Shown here piece after piece: positions 1 through 9,072 of a stretch of DNA of 64,000 nucleotides. The notes below the pieces were generated by a model that saw nothing but the letters and a program-made list of their open reading frames with translations, had not been told where the DNA came from and did no database searches. Positions within the stretch are counted from its first letter, which is position 1, and every line of letters begins with the position of its first letter. This DNA is from CBDEGR01 sp965237895 (GTDB lineage Bacteria > Acidobacteriota > Terriglobia > UBA7540 > JAPUME01), in contig CBDEGR010000002.1 in assembly GCA_965237895.1 (NCBI GenBank), positions 1,612,001-1,676,000 of the forward strand, read 5' to 3'. A program made the position numbers and the translations under genes.

Positions 1-1
1 G

Positions 2-178
2 GTTGCTCATGACAACTTCGCCGATCTGATGCAAGAAATGGCGGTGATGAGGGCGAAGGCAGGACTGGGAGAAGAGGGGATCGTACTGGATTACAAATAT
101 GAGTTCTCGGAGTATGCCAATACTGGACGATTGTCCAAATCGGAGTCTTTTACCCATACCAGAGAGAAACCGGAATAG
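2..178 (+). CDS. C-terminal fragment of an unidentified protein
   Basis: The frame is open from the left edge of the window and ends at TAG 176-178, giving 58 residues. It is charged and soluble-looking, with no membrane segment, and ends in HTREKPE. I do not recognise the family. The start lies outside the window, so only the carboxy end is described. No other frame here is open over the same length. Confidence 0.4.
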   Translation, partial: VAHDNFADLMQEMAVMRAKAGLGEEGIVLDYKYEFSEYANTGRLSKSESFTHTREKPE

Positions 179-249
179 ACCTGATTAAGATCCATTCCCC
201 GATAGAGATAGGCTGGGGCAGGTTTGGTATTTCATGAGACTATGCGCTT

Positions 250-923
250 CTATGTGGAGGGCATCGACCTTGACCACCGCCGGATCGCCCCCAAGACGAG
301 AAAGCCATCGTTGGTTGCAAGCTTATCCCGATCCATCCGGGCGACTGCGAAACCGTTGTCGCCGGCGATGCTGAGCCACATGTACGCAAGCACGAAATCC
401 TTGCGGACCCCACGCCCCTCGGCGTACATGACCCCGAGTTTGAACTGCGCAGCAACGTCGCCCTGCTGGGCAGCTTGACGGACCGCGTCAAGATTCTCCT
501 GTGCCAGGAATACCGCGCCGGCGAGGGCGCCCAACACGATCACCAGCGGGACCCTCTGGTGATCGGGCAGCGCCCGAAAAGACGCCTCAAGCCGTGCGTG
601 TTCGTCGCCGCACGTGCTTTCTGCGGGAATAGTGTCCGCGCAAACGTTATTTCTCCATCGTTGGTGTCGATCTCGCTGAACAGCCGCCAGCGTCCCCGGA
701 AACAGGTCAGGTGGTTGAGCCAGAGATTCGCCGATCACCGTTGTCAGCCATCCACCGATGGCCGGGTTGTTCCCGATCGTGTCGAACCGTTCGAACGCTC
801 TCAAGAACACCGTTTGGGCAACTCCTCCGCGTTGGACCGGCTGCCCAACAGGCGGAGCGCGGTGGCGAAGACACGATCCTGGTACTTCCGGACAAACGCC
901 TCAAACTGGGAGACATCGGTCAT
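250..923 (-). pseudogene. Broken ECF sigma factor joined to a Sel1-repeat fragment
   Basis: Starting at ATG 921-923 the protein begins MTDVSQFEAFVRKYQDRVF, a typical ECF sigma-70 region 2 start. Near 818-822 one base is missing: restoring it links EELAQT to VFLRAFERFD, the conserved helix of region 2. The second part runs to LPDHQRVPLV, where region 4 should begin. The helix-turn-helix is then absent. Instead the frame passes through a short hydrophobic stretch into a Sel1-like repeat (AAQFKLGVMYAEGRGV, AYMWLSIAGDNG). The simplest reading is a frameshifted sigma gene fused by deletion to the tail of a Sel1 gene. It cannot act as a normal sigma factor because region 4 is gone. Confidence 0.6.
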
Positions 924-1128
924 AGTTCGCAGGTCGTCTGCTCGATGTCATCACTCTATTTAACCCATGGAGGGTGAGAAAAGTTTCAGGAAGATACGGA
1001 AGTCGTGGGTCCAACCAAGTAAAGCGATCTCCGGCCGCAGATGCAGCTGTGGTGAGGAGTATGTCGCCTAGACTCCAGGGCAATAGCAACAATCGGCGAT
1101 CAGGAGATGTCGCTGGCGAATTACTAAT

Positions 1129-1149
1129 AAGGCCCTCAAAGAGGGCCTT
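1129..1149. terminator. Perfect 9-bp hairpin downstream of the 1191-1817 gene
   Basis: AAGGCCCTC and GAGGGCCTT form a perfect 9-bp stem around an AAA loop. It lies about 40 bases beyond the stop of the minus-strand gene at 1191. There is only a weak T-rich tail on that strand, so termination is a guess. Confidence 0.4.
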
Positions 1150-1190
1150 CTGGAGAAACGGAAGCGCATCCTTGATCAGCCGGATGGCTG

Positions 1191-1817
1191 CTATTCATTC
1201 GGACCGCGATGCGCGGTGGCGTCCTGGTCGACCCAGTCTTCCTCTTCATAGGTCATGCCGTGGCGACCGGGAACCTTTCGGGTGGGACCGGGCTTGTAGC
1301 TGGAACAGGACAGAGGTCCGTAACAGAAGGTTTCCGTCCTGTAGCGCCGTCGGTCGGGGTTCCATTGGTCGATGATCATTTCCACAGCCATGGCACAGCC
1401 CCAGATACAGCTATTACATTTGGAATCGTAGGTCGTTACCGCCAGGCGCCGATGCCAGCGCTCGCGATAGGCGGGCAACGGGGGAAGCACTCCATGCCAT
1501 GGTGCCGCTAAGGCCTGCTCTTCTCCACGCCGGATCAGTTTCAGTTTGCTGACTCTATAGATGTCGGCGGTTTCGAGTCGCGGACCCGCAACCCGATGCC
1601 CCAGCCCCTCGACGCGGTCACCCATTCGGAATTGGTGTTTGGCGTGGGTTCCGGAGCCAATACCGACTCGAAATTCAGCAGAAACTCCGCCGACTGTTCC
1701 CTCGATCCGCAACAGGTAACCCAGATAAGTGTGGCTCCGTTCATCGAAAGAACGGGTCAGGCGAATTCGAGGTTGGACCGAAGTGACAGCCCCAGACCAG
1801 GCAATCTTTTCGTTCAT
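1191..1817 (-). CDS. Hypothetical protein with cysteine-rich C-terminus
   Basis: I take the internal ATG at 1817 (MNEKIAWSGAVTS) as the start, because the upstream part of the frame overlaps the end of the neighbouring transposase. The product is about 208 residues with two visible parts: a beta-rich N-terminal half with RIEGTVGG and FRMGDRVEGLG, resembling an OB-like fold, and a C-terminal part with CNSCIWGCAMAVEMIIDQW followed by CYGPLSC. The clustered cysteines could bind metal. There is no signal peptide. I do not recognise the family, and the OB and metal ideas are inference from composition only. Confidence 0.55.
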   Translation of the reverse strand: MNEKIAWSGAVTSVQPRIRLTRSFDERSHTYLGYLLRIEGTVGGVSAEFRVGIGSGTHAKHQFRMGDRVEGLGHRVAGPRLETADIYRVSKLKLIRRGEEQALAAPWHGVLPPLPAYRERWHRRLAVTTYDSKCNSCIWGCAMAVEMIIDQWNPDRRRYRTETFCYGPLSCSSYKPGPTRKVPGRHGMTYEEEDWVDQDATAHRGPNE

Positions 1818-1857
1818 CGACAGTTCGTTCGAGTTTTCAAAGTTTGGTGATCCGGAG

Positions 1858-2943
1858 TCAGGCGGCAATGGGCGTTTGATATAAACCTCCACAATGTCGT
1901 CGCCATCGGTAGAAGCCGAAGCTCAGAGGGACCTTCGGGCCGGACGTCTCCTGCGGCGTACATCCTGCACGTGCTGAATGCGTCCGATGGTGGTTGTAGT
2001 AGTCTTGGAAATCGAGCAGCTTGTTCTCCAGGTCCGCCGTGGTCCAGAACAACATGCGATCCAAATACTCGCGTCGAATCGTGCCGATCAGCCGTTCCAC
2101 AAAGGGATGGGACAGGGGAACATAGGGAACGATCTTGATTTTGGTCACCTCCAGGATCCGCAGATTGGCTTGCCACTGCCCAAACCGATAAAGTGGATCA
2201 TGGTCGGAGCTGAGGTACTTTGGCATCCAGGGTTGCCATCGAATGGCGCGGTTGAACATCCGGCAAAGTGCGACTCCATTGACGGTTCCGGCGTGGACGC
2301 CGAACCCAATGATCCGGCGAGTGTATTGATCCATGACGACCAAGACCCAGTGGGTCCGCAATGTGGCCGATTCGCACCGGAACAAATCTAGACTCCAGAG
2401 GCTGTCTTTCAGGTGTCCAATGAAGGTCAACCAGGATGGACCACCGGAGTTCTTAGCCGGCCGATAGTGGCTGGCGAGAATCCTTCGAACAACGTCTTTG
2501 TCGATGGGGATGTCGAAAGCCAAGGCAATCTGCTGAGCGATTCGCGGGCAACCCCAGGTGGGATTGCGCTGCTTCATCTGGACAACAGCGTCGATGAGTT
2601 CTTTGTTGGGTCCGTTTGGTCCGGGCTTACGCCGGTGCTTGGATGAAAAGAGCAGGCGATATTTTCGGTTCCTCAGAGCCCGGTGGAGGCCCAAAAGAGT
2701 CGAAGGCTTCAGCACGATTGCTGAACGAATCAGGCGGGCGGGGCGAATGAAGAGAGCACACAAACCGGCGACAAGGCGATCTGAGGTGCGTAGATTGGGT
2801 GACCGCTGCCGCAAACGATGGAGGATCAGAAGTTGTTGCTTGACAAGAACGGACTCAGCGACCACAGAACGGATGCCACCCGGACCTGCAAGTCGGGCAA
2901 GAGTAACGATTAAATGAACGAAAAGGATGACAAGATCACGCAT
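1858..2943 (-). CDS. Stand-alone integrase-core (DDE) transposase, IS481-like
   Basis: A 361-residue protein with a hydrophobic N-terminal helix, an HTH-like linker (PTWGCPRIAQQIA) and an rve/DDE catalytic core. The likely catalytic acidic residues are D in WSLDLFRCES, D in YLSSDHDP, and E in HPFVERLIGTIRREYLD. The C-terminal YYNHHRTHSARAGCTPQ is the usual end of this family. The frame is intact and full length, and no clear terminal inverted repeats were found. It is commonly annotated as an integrase core domain protein and is probably still translatable. Confidence 0.8.
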   Translation of the reverse strand: MRDLVILFVHLIVTLARLAGPGGIRSVVAESVLVKQQLLILHRLRQRSPNLRTSDRLVAGLCALFIRPARLIRSAIVLKPSTLLGLHRALRNRKYRLLFSSKHRRKPGPNGPNKELIDAVVQMKQRNPTWGCPRIAQQIALAFDIPIDKDVVRRILASHYRPAKNSGGPSWLTFIGHLKDSLWSLDLFRCESATLRTHWVLVVMDQYTRRIIGFGVHAGTVNGVALCRMFNRAIRWQPWMPKYLSSDHDPLYRFGQWQANLRILEVTKIKIVPYVPLSHPFVERLIGTIRREYLDRMLFWTTADLENKLLDFQDYYNHHRTHSARAGCTPQETSGPKVPLSFGFYRWRRHCGGLYQTPIAA

Positions 2944-2994
2944 CTTGGCATTCTATCAAATCTTGAAAACGGCAGAAAATTGGCCCGTTTTAGC

Positions 2995-3200
2995 AATTCG
3001 CCAGGGACAAGTTCCCGATTACCTTCGCTCGGATAATGGGTCCGAGTTCACAGCACGGTTGGTTCGGAACTGGCTGGAGCGGGTAGGGGTAAAGACCTTG
3101 TTCATCGAGCCGGGGAGCCCATGGGAAAACGGGTATGTAGAATCGTTGAACGGGAAGTTTCGAGACGAGTTTCTGAATGGAGAGATCTTCTCCGGAATTT
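2995..3200 (+). pseudogene. IS3-family orfB fragment
   Basis: The segment encodes VPDYLRSDNGSEFTA, WLERVGVKTLFIEPGSPWENGYVES and LNGKFRDEFLNGEIF, the core of an IS3 OrfB carrying the second D and the E of the DDE triad. The N-terminal third and the C-terminal end are missing; after GEIF the frame loses all similarity. It is a remnant whose downstream neighbour is an IS1380 remnant on the other strand. Confidence 0.75.
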
Positions 3201-3415
3201 CCATTTTGAGCTTCCCCTTCACCCGAAAACCTATGCCTGCTACCCTGTCGTGTCAACCGCAAACAGCTCTGGCCTCTTTGAGGTGGTTGTGCGGCACATT
3301 TTGGCTGTTCCTCGGAGTCGCTGTGCGGGTTCCGCCTGCCCAGCCTGCCTCGCCGCTGACACTTATCCGGCCCGACCACTTCTGAGCACCTAAAATTACC
3401 CTCTCTCCTGGGTCG

Positions 3416-3983
3416 CTAGCCGTCTGGCAGCGGCAGTGCCGAGATCGTTCGCAGCATGCTGCTGAACAGCCTCCGGCTCAAGTGCCCTTCGGCCAGCAAA
3501 AGCCAGTAATATCGCGCATGTTTCACCAGCCGTCCTCCCGTTTTCACCAACCGCTGCTGCAAGCTCGTCAGCGATCAGTTCCCGATTCTCTGTGGCAGCA
3601 CCAGTCGCTGCCAGAGGTTGCCGAGATTATAGGCAATGATGGTGAGCCACAGCCGGACCCCGTTCGACCGGAACCGGTGACAACTGAGCCGCGTCATCTT
3701 CACTGCTTGCTTTCCTTCTTTGATCCACTGCTCCGCTGTCCCCCGCTTGTTGTAAAACCGCACCACCGCCCGACTTGGAAGCGTCAAGTTCGTCACAATG
3801 AATCTTACTCGCGGGAACAGTTCCCCTGGGTGATGCTCCACCTTGGCCACCACCCTGCGTGCTGTCTTCCAACTGGCCGCTTGGTATAGAAAGCCCTTGA
3901 ACTCCACCAACGGCTTCTTGCTGGGTCTCCCCACCGGCCGAGTCAGCAACTCCTCAATGTCCCGCTGTAGGCTGTCGTTAGCC
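3416..3983 (-). pseudogene. IS1380-family transposase C-terminal half, with Trp-to-stop mutation
   Basis: The minus strand reads LLTRPVGRPSKKP, ASWKTARRVVAKVE, FYNKRGTAEQWIKEGKQA and LWLTIIAYNLGNLWQRL, a standard IS1380 C-terminal half. At the end of the open frame RIGN is followed by TGA where the family has Trp. Beyond it the same frame continues SLTSLQQRLVKTGGRLVKH to a proper stop at 3416-3418. The N-terminal half is absent: similarity ends near 3983, where a PIN-domain fragment begins on the other strand. Confidence 0.75.
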
Positions 3984-4042
3984 GGTCGCGTTCTACCGTT
4001 CGACAGCGAGGCGGCGCGCTCCTATGCGGGGGTCGCGCTCAA
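3979..4042 (+). pseudogene. PIN-domain (VapC/FitB-like) toxin scrap
   Basis: About 20 residues, LAGRVLPFDSEAARSYA, match the late conserved region of FitB/VapC PIN toxins, where the Asp in PFD is a metal ligand. Both ends are cut off by IS1380 debris. No antitoxin is visible. The identification rests on one motif. Confidence 0.45.
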
Positions 4043-4195
4043 TGCCAGACCATCCGCCTGAAGCTTCTCAAGATCGGCGCTCGCATCCGCCTGACGGTCC
4101 GCAACGTCTGGATCTCGATGTCAGAGGCCTATCCCTACGCCGAAGTCTTTGCGACCATCCTTCGCAACCTGCAGTCGATTCCTCTGCGGTGCTGA
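4043..4195 (+). pseudogene. IS1380-family transposase 3' fragment
   Basis: The frame CQTIRLKLLKIGARIRLTV...NVWISMSEAYPYAEVF ends at TGA 4193-4195. It is the last 50 residues of an IS1380 transposase, oriented opposite to and different in sequence from the IS1380 remnant at 3416-3983. It therefore comes from a second IS1380 element. Confidence 0.65.
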
Positions 4196-4596
4196 CACAG
4201 GACCCCGATCCACGGCTCCAGAATAGACTTGTTTCTTTCTCCGACGGAGAGCTCTGCCTGACTACCTTATCCAGGCCTCCTTCAGACCCCAGAAACAAAC
4301 CCACTCATGGCCAGCGACACCCTGATTGCCCCCATCCGTGCCTTACCGGAACCCAGACTCTCCCAACGCCCACTCTTCCGCACGAAAACGCGCTTCATTC
4401 ACGATTGGTGAAATATGCGGGCTAGGCTCAGGAACGAAAACACGGCGTGCAGTTGGGACAGCCGGTCGAACTCGCGCAGGCCAGGCGTGGCACAATCTGA
4501 GTGGCTTCACACCTTGATTTACGGCAAGGTGCATCGGCGCGGAAAGTCTATTACAATAGATTCCATCGATTGAAGCGAGCGAAGAGAGGGGCTGTT
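4196..4596. other. Non-coding stretch before the symporter gene
   Basis: This holds the probable 3' non-coding tail of the IS1380 element ending at 4195, including GTGAAATATGCGGGCTAG near 4409, as often seen at IS1380 ends. It is followed by the upstream region of the symporter gene. No gene is visible in it. Confidence 0.4.
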
Positions 4597-5946
4597 TTGG
4601 CAGACCGCGGACACTGGGGATCACGATTCGGATTTGTCCTGGCTGCAGCCGGTTCAGCGGTGGGGCTGGGAAACATCTGGAAGTTCCCCTACATTACCGG
4701 CGTCAACGGAGGCGGCGCATTTGTTCTGGTTTATCTGGCCTGTGTCGTGCTCGTGGGCTTGCCCGTGATGATCGCTGAAATACTGATGGGGCGGGCTACC
4801 CAGAAGTCCCCTGTCGGTGCCCCTAAAGAACTCGGTGCGGGACTCTGGGTTGCATTCGGATGGCTGGGCGTTGCGGCTGCTTTCGTCATCCTTTCCTACT
4901 ACAGCATTGTCGCCGGCTGGGCGCTTCACTACACCTATCTGTCACTGACGGGACAGATTGTCGGCCTCGGTCCGGAAGCAGCCGGGCCGGTATTCGGCGA
5001 TCTGTTCATGTCGAACGGACTGAATCTTTTTTGGCACGTGGTCTTCATGGCAATCACGGTCGGCGTGGTTTGGGGAGGTATTCGTAAAGGCATCGAGCGC
5101 TGGGCGCGGATATTGATGCCGACCCTGCTCGCATTTATGGTCATTCTGCTCGTGAACTCCTTCACGATGGAAGGATTCAGCGAGGCCGCAGACTTTGTAT
5201 TCGGCTTCCACAGCGAAAACCTGACGGCGGCCGGCGTACTGGAAGCTCTGGGACACGCGTTCTTCACGCTGAGCATCGGAATGGGTGCGATGCTGACCTA
5301 CGGGAGTTACCTCAAGAACGATGACGACATCGTGTCGGCAGCGATCACCGTTTCTGTTCTGGATGCAGTGATCGCTTTGTTGGCCTGCATGGTTCTGTTT
5401 CCCATCATTTTTACTTTCGGTCTGGAGCCAGGCCAGGGCCCCGGTCTCGTATTCGTGAGCATGCCGATCGCTCTGAGCCAAATGGGTGCGGGCACGTTCT
5501 TCTCTGTGGTGTTTTTCGCGCTGCTGTTTTTTGCGGCACTGACGAGTGCTATCTCACTACTGGAAGTGGCGGTGTCGTATCTGATCGACGAAAAAGGATG
5601 GGTGAGGCACCGGGCTGTGTTGCTGTGCGGAGGGATCATCGCAGGGGTGGGCATTCCGTCGGCACTCAGCGGGGGCACTGCTCTTTTCGGTGAATCGTTT
5701 GCCGGCGTATTCGGACGAAACTGGTTTGATACGTTCGACTATCTGGCGACGAACTGGATCTTGCCTTTGGGTGGATTGGGCATGGCCGTCTTTACAGCCT
5801 GGCGTCTTGACGATGCGATCCGCCGCCGGGAATTCCTCGCAGGCAGCAAACTGGCCTTTTTTTACAAAACCTGGCTGTTGCTGCTGAAGTTCGTCGTTCC
5901 TATCGGAATTGTCCTGGTGTTCCTGCACGCGATCGGAGTTATTTGA
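4597..5946 (+). CDS. Sodium-dependent symporter, NSS/SNF family
   Basis: A multi-pass inner-membrane Na+-coupled transporter, probably for amino acids or other small zwitterions. The first helix has RFGFVLAAAGSAVGLGNIWKF with P and the unwound NGGGAF region after it, the Na+- and substrate-binding signature of LeuT-type proteins. Roughly eleven hydrophobic helices follow over about 450 residues, a normal family length. I choose TTG 4597 because GAGAGGG at 4583-4591 lies just upstream and it removes a non-homologous N-terminal extension. The gene is intact and alone between IS1380 debris and a truncated hydrolase. The substrate cannot be told from sequence. Confidence 0.85.
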   Translation: MADRGHWGSRFGFVLAAAGSAVGLGNIWKFPYITGVNGGGAFVLVYLACVVLVGLPVMIAEILMGRATQKSPVGAPKELGAGLWVAFGWLGVAAAFVILSYYSIVAGWALHYTYLSLTGQIVGLGPEAAGPVFGDLFMSNGLNLFWHVVFMAITVGVVWGGIRKGIERWARILMPTLLAFMVILLVNSFTMEGFSEAADFVFGFHSENLTAAGVLEALGHAFFTLSIGMGAMLTYGSYLKNDDDIVSAAITVSVLDAVIALLACMVLFPIIFTFGLEPGQGPGLVFVSMPIALSQMGAGTFFSVVFFALLFFAALTSAISLLEVAVSYLIDEKGWVRHRAVLLCGGIIAGVGIPSALSGGTALFGESFAGVFGRNWFDTFDYLATNWILPLGGLGMAVFTAWRLDDAIRRREFLAGSKLAFFYKTWLLLLKFVVPIGIVLVFLHAIGVI

Positions 5947-5991
5947 GAGGCTTTCGCGCGATGATTATAGTGAAATGCCTGGGTTTTTTGA

Positions 5992-6348
5992 ATGTCCATA
6001 AGAGTTTCCGTTCTGGGCAGTGGAAGCCGGGGTAACGCGACGTTCATCCGGACCGACAAGGTACGCCTGTTGATCGACTGCGGGCTCGGTCCCCGGACGC
6101 TGGCGAACCGCCTCAGGACCATCGGTGAGGACCCGGATCAAATCGATGTAGTGCTGATAACCCACGAGCACACCGACCACGTGGGGGGTCTTGAATCGAT
6201 GGTGAAGAAATATTCGCTCGACGTGTTCATGTCCGGCGGCACGATGGACGGCAGCCGCGCGGACAGTTTCGACATGAACAGGTCGGGCATTGTCCCAATT
6301 GTTCCCGGACAGAGCTTTACTGTTGGGGATGACCTGACCGGCGTTTTT
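5992..6348 (+). pseudogene. Metallo-beta-lactamase-fold hydrolase (YycJ/WalJ-like), truncated by IS
   Basis: It begins MSIRVSVLGSGSRGNATFI and carries the metal-binding motif THEHTDHVGGL, as in YycJ/VicX-type nucleases or phosphodiesterases. Family members are about 260 residues. Here similarity stops after about 119 residues, in VGDDLTG, at TGTACC (6349), where an IS3-type segment begins. The C-terminal metal ligands are lost, so the product should be inactive. It lies 45 bp after the symporter on the same strand. Confidence 0.75.
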
Positions 6349-6525
6349 TGTACCACCTGAAGTGAGAGAGAATCTCATCCAGGAGGAAAACAGGTCATGT
6401 CGATCAGGAAATACAAGACGGAACAGGGAACAGATTGTAACGGTGCTGCGACAGATCGAAGTGCAGATGGCAAACAGGAAGACGGGTCCGCAAGCGTGCA
6501 AGGAAACCGGAATCCACACCCAGCC
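6349..6525 (+). pseudogene. IS3-family orfA remnant
   Basis: ATG 6397 follows a good ribosome site (AGGAGG) and starts MSIRKYKTEQ. After one frame change the DNA reads EQIVTVLRQIEVQMANRKTGPQ and ACKETGIHTQ, an IS3 OrfA helix-turn-helix N-terminus. The rest is gone. TGTACCACC at 6349 is probably the element's left end, since it sits exactly where the hydrolase is cut. Confidence 0.6.
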
Positions 6526-6729
6526 CTAATCGGCGAGCATCCGCTCAAAGCATTTTGTTCGCCCGGTGGCTTCCATCCCGATGCGCGCCGGAGCCTGAAG
6601 TGCTGCATGAGACTGGTGGGCTTCGCCAGTCCCATGATCCAGTCGACGATTTAATACCTCGCCTGTCACAGAATCAACCATTGCTATCTGCTGAAAACGT
6701 GTGTGAAAATCGCATCCGATTAGGTGCAT
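6526..6729 (-). pseudogene. IS110-family transposase N-terminal fragment
   Basis: MHLIGCDFHTRFQQIAMVD with ARIGMEATGRTKCFERML is the start of an IS110 (DEDD) transposase, including the first catalytic Asp in GCDFH. The internal segment between LDHGTGEAHQ and ALQAP is shortened and the remaining roughly 250 residues are missing. It lies tail to tail with the IS3 remnant. Confidence 0.65.
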
Positions 6730-6934
6730 CGCTCAGCTCCTTCCTTCCGGGCTGTGATTGTTCCATCACGACCCAATCTACTCGGTCTCAAGAAGCCAAC
6801 GCCTTCATCTAATTACTCGCAGGAATAGGTACAAAATATCGGCCTATTTTTACCGACTGCGATCGGGGCTATATGGTTGTCGTCCCTTGGAAACGGGCCG
6901 GTGCCATCAAGCGCATGTCGGCCAGCGAGCTACT

Positions 6935-7286
6935 GTAAGCGAATACGAGTGCGAGTTGAAGACATTGGCGATATGCGCCTACTGTGGAAAGAGGCCCGCA
7001 ACGGATTCGGAGCATGTGTTTCCGCGGAACTTGTATCCAACATCCGAGGCTCATTCACGTGTTCAGCGACTGACGATCCCATCCTGTAACATCTGCAACA
7101 ACGGCTTCGCGGATGACGAAGTTCACTTCCGTAAAGTCGAATGAAAGCCGCAAGGAACTGTGGGAGACATCGATCCGCCGCAGCTTCGAAGGACCGGATG
7201 CGGCCCGTCGGATTCGAGATCTCCGGCAACTCTTGGAGACCGTTACTGTCGACGGAAGATCTCGGTACATGGTGGATCTAAGGTAA
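6935..7286 (+). pseudogene. HNH-type zinc-finger protein, frameshifted
   Basis: The first frame has ICAYCGKRPATDSEHVFPR and SCNICNNGFADDEVHF: a CxxC, a central EHVFP and a CNxCN, matching HNH nucleases. It hits a stop at 7142. The other frame then continues ESRKELWETSIRRSF and LRQLLETVTVDGRSRYMV to TAA 7284-7286, which fits the rest of such a protein. A small deletion near 7130-7137 explains the break. The start is uncertain because the upstream frame is not convincing. Confidence 0.55.
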
Positions 7287-7317
7287 GCTCCAGTACCTGG
7301 ATAATGTGGTTTATCTG

Positions 7318-7467
7318 ATGCCAAAACGGAAGGCCAATAAACCGAAGCGCGGGCGGCCCGTCAAGCTGACCATGCCGCCTCCCATCCCAGACACGCCAGA
7401 GAACATCGCCAGGACCTTGAAGGGGCCGCCGAAGCCTAAGAGCCAGTGGCGCTACCTGAAAAAATAG
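7318..7467 (+). CDS. Small basic protein (49 aa), RGRP-motif
   Basis: ATG 7318 to TAG 7467 encodes a 49-residue basic protein with PKRGRPVKLTMPPPIPDT and NIARTLKG, ending KSQWRYLKK. The KRGRP(V/P)K element is AT-hook-like, and the layout resembles small proteins that accompany accessory genes in other genomes. It follows the HNH remnant by about 30 bases. The function is unknown; DNA binding is inference. Confidence 0.5.
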   Translation: MPKRKANKPKRGRPVKLTMPPPIPDTPENIARTLKGPPKPKSQWRYLKK

Positions 7468-7473
7468 GCTCCG

Positions 7474-7635
7474 CTATTGATCAATAAGAAAGCGCCTCGT
7501 GGCATCTGATATTTGTGTAGCAGAGAATCCTTTGTCACGCATGGACAGTAAGATGCAGGTTGCATCTGCCAAACGATCAAAGCTAGTTAAGCCCGCATTT
7601 TCAATTTGATTCAGGCCTCCCGACCTTCCAGCGGC
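7474..7635 (-). pseudogene. Fragment of an unidentified protein
   Basis: The minus strand reads SFDRLADATCILLSMRDKGF and SATQISDATRRFLIDQ to a stop at 7474-7476, which looks protein-like. It has no start and no recognised family, and is cut off on its upstream side before the IS1380 N-terminus. Confidence 0.25.
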
Positions 7636-7697
7636 CTTCAGCGTCTTTATTGGTAGGGGTTCAAGACTAATCAGGACGCCGAGGAGGCCAACACCCG

Positions 7698-7812
7698 ATG
7701 GGTGAAAAGCAGAGAAAGCCGTTCCAGCTAACTTTCAACGGATTATTGAAGGTCGATTTCCATGGATCGCGCGTCACTTCCGACGGTGGCTTAATCCTAG
7801 TTCGGGAGTTGA
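7698..7812 (+). pseudogene. IS1380-family transposase N-terminus cut by the IS407-type copy A
   Basis: ATG 7698 begins MGEKQRKPFQLTFNGLLKVDF, followed by SRVTSDGGLILVREL, the typical IS1380 N-terminus. The frame runs directly into the left end of the IS407-type element at 7813 and stops. The very end of an IS1380 transposase (GLPLPSG) lies just right of the second IS copy at about 11766, so the two IS copies and everything between them sit inside a gutted IS1380. Confidence 0.7.
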
Positions 7813-9072
7813 TGACCTGACCCCCTCAAACCGGTCCAGTTCTAATGTTAGAGTTGGACCTGGAATAGGGAGGTCAGGATGGTCAAGAGGAAGCATTCGA
7901 TCGAACAGATTATCGGTAAACTTCGAGAGACCGAAGTGGAACTTGCCCAGGGTCGCAGCGTAGCCGAGGTGTGCCGGTCGTTGGGGGTGACCGAGCAGAC
8001 CTATTACCGCTGGCGAAAGGAGTACGGCGGTCTAAAGATGGATCAGGCCAAGCGGTTGAAGGTCCTCGAGCAGGAGAACACTCGCTTGAGGAGGGCGGTT
8101 GCAGACCTGACCTTGGACAAGCAGATTCTGCAGGAGGTCACAAGGGGAAACGGCTAAGCCCGGCGCGTCGCCGGCAGTGGGCGGCGCATGTCTGTAAGGC
8201 GTTGGGTGTCTCGGAACGCCGGGCTTGTCGAGTGCTCAGCCAACCCCGGTCCACCCAGCGCCATCGATGCATCGCTGCTCCCGACGAGGATGCCCTGACG
8301 AGGGCCATCGTCACCCTGGCCGGTCGGTTTGGTCGCTATGGCTATCGTCGGGTCACGGCCTTGCTGCGGCGAGCCGGCTGGAGGGTCAACCATAAGAGAG
8401 TGGAGCGCATCTGGAGGCGGGAGGGGTTGAGAGTGCCGCAGAAACAGCCGAAGCGTGGACGCCTTTAGCTCAACGACGGATCGTGCGTTCGTCTGCGCCC
8501 CTGCAGTCCGAACCACGTCTGGGCTTACGACTTCGTCCAAGCCCGCACTCACGACGGGAGGGCTTTCCGGTTGTTGACGGTCATCGATGAGTACACTCGG
8601 GAATGTCTGGCTATCCAGGTGGCCCGCCAGATTCGATCCGACGATGTCGTGCAGCTACTGGCCGATCTGTTCGTTCTCCGAGGTCCGCCCGAGCACCTTC
8701 GCTCGGATAATGGCCCGGAGTTCTGCGCCCAAGCTCTACGAGAGTGGCTGGGGCGAATCGGAGTGAAGACGCTCTACATCCAACCCGGGAGTCTCTGGGA
8801 GAACGGCTACAACGAGAGCTTTAATGGGAAGCTCCGAGACGAGTTGCTCGACCGGGAGATCTTCTACACCTTGCAGGAAGCGAAGGTGTTAATCGAGCAG
8901 TGGAGGCGACACTACAACAGGGTTCGACCTCACAGTGCTCTTGGTTATCGTCCACCGGCACCGGAGGCCATGGAAATCCCGCCGCTGCTCGGGAGGCAGC
9001 TGCCTCCCGACCTAGGGACAGAATTACCGCTGAACTAACATACGAGTTGGTACAATCACTGGGGGCAGGTCA
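7813..9072 (+). mobile_element. IS407-type (IS3 family) element, copy A, 1,260 bp
   Basis: The element starts TGACCTGACCCCC and ends GGGGGCAGGTCA, giving TG...CA termini and an imperfect inverted repeat. OrfA (7879-8157) has an N-terminal HTH and leucine-zipper-like end. OrfB is reached by -1 frameshifting at the slippery heptamer GGGAAAC (8145-8151) just before the OrfA stop. OrfB carries the DDE core (YDFVQ, LRSDNGPEF, ENGYNESFNGKLRDE). In this copy OrfB has TAG at 8466-8468 where copy B has TGG, so full-length transposase cannot be made. No target duplication is seen at its ends. Confidence 0.9.
7879..8157 (+). CDS. IS407-type OrfA, copy A
   Basis: 92 residues with an HTH (AEVCRSLGVTEQTYYRWRKE) and a heptad-rich C-terminal helix (RLKVLEQENTRLRRAVADL). 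In IS3 elements OrfA binds the ends and represses. This is the only one of the three copies in which OrfA is intact: copies B and C have TAG at codon 49 (TAC here). Confidence 0.85.
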   Translation: MVKRKHSIEQIIGKLRETEVELAQGRSVAEVCRSLGVTEQTYYRWRKEYGGLKMDQAKRLKVLEQENTRLRRAVADLTLDKQILQEVTRGNG

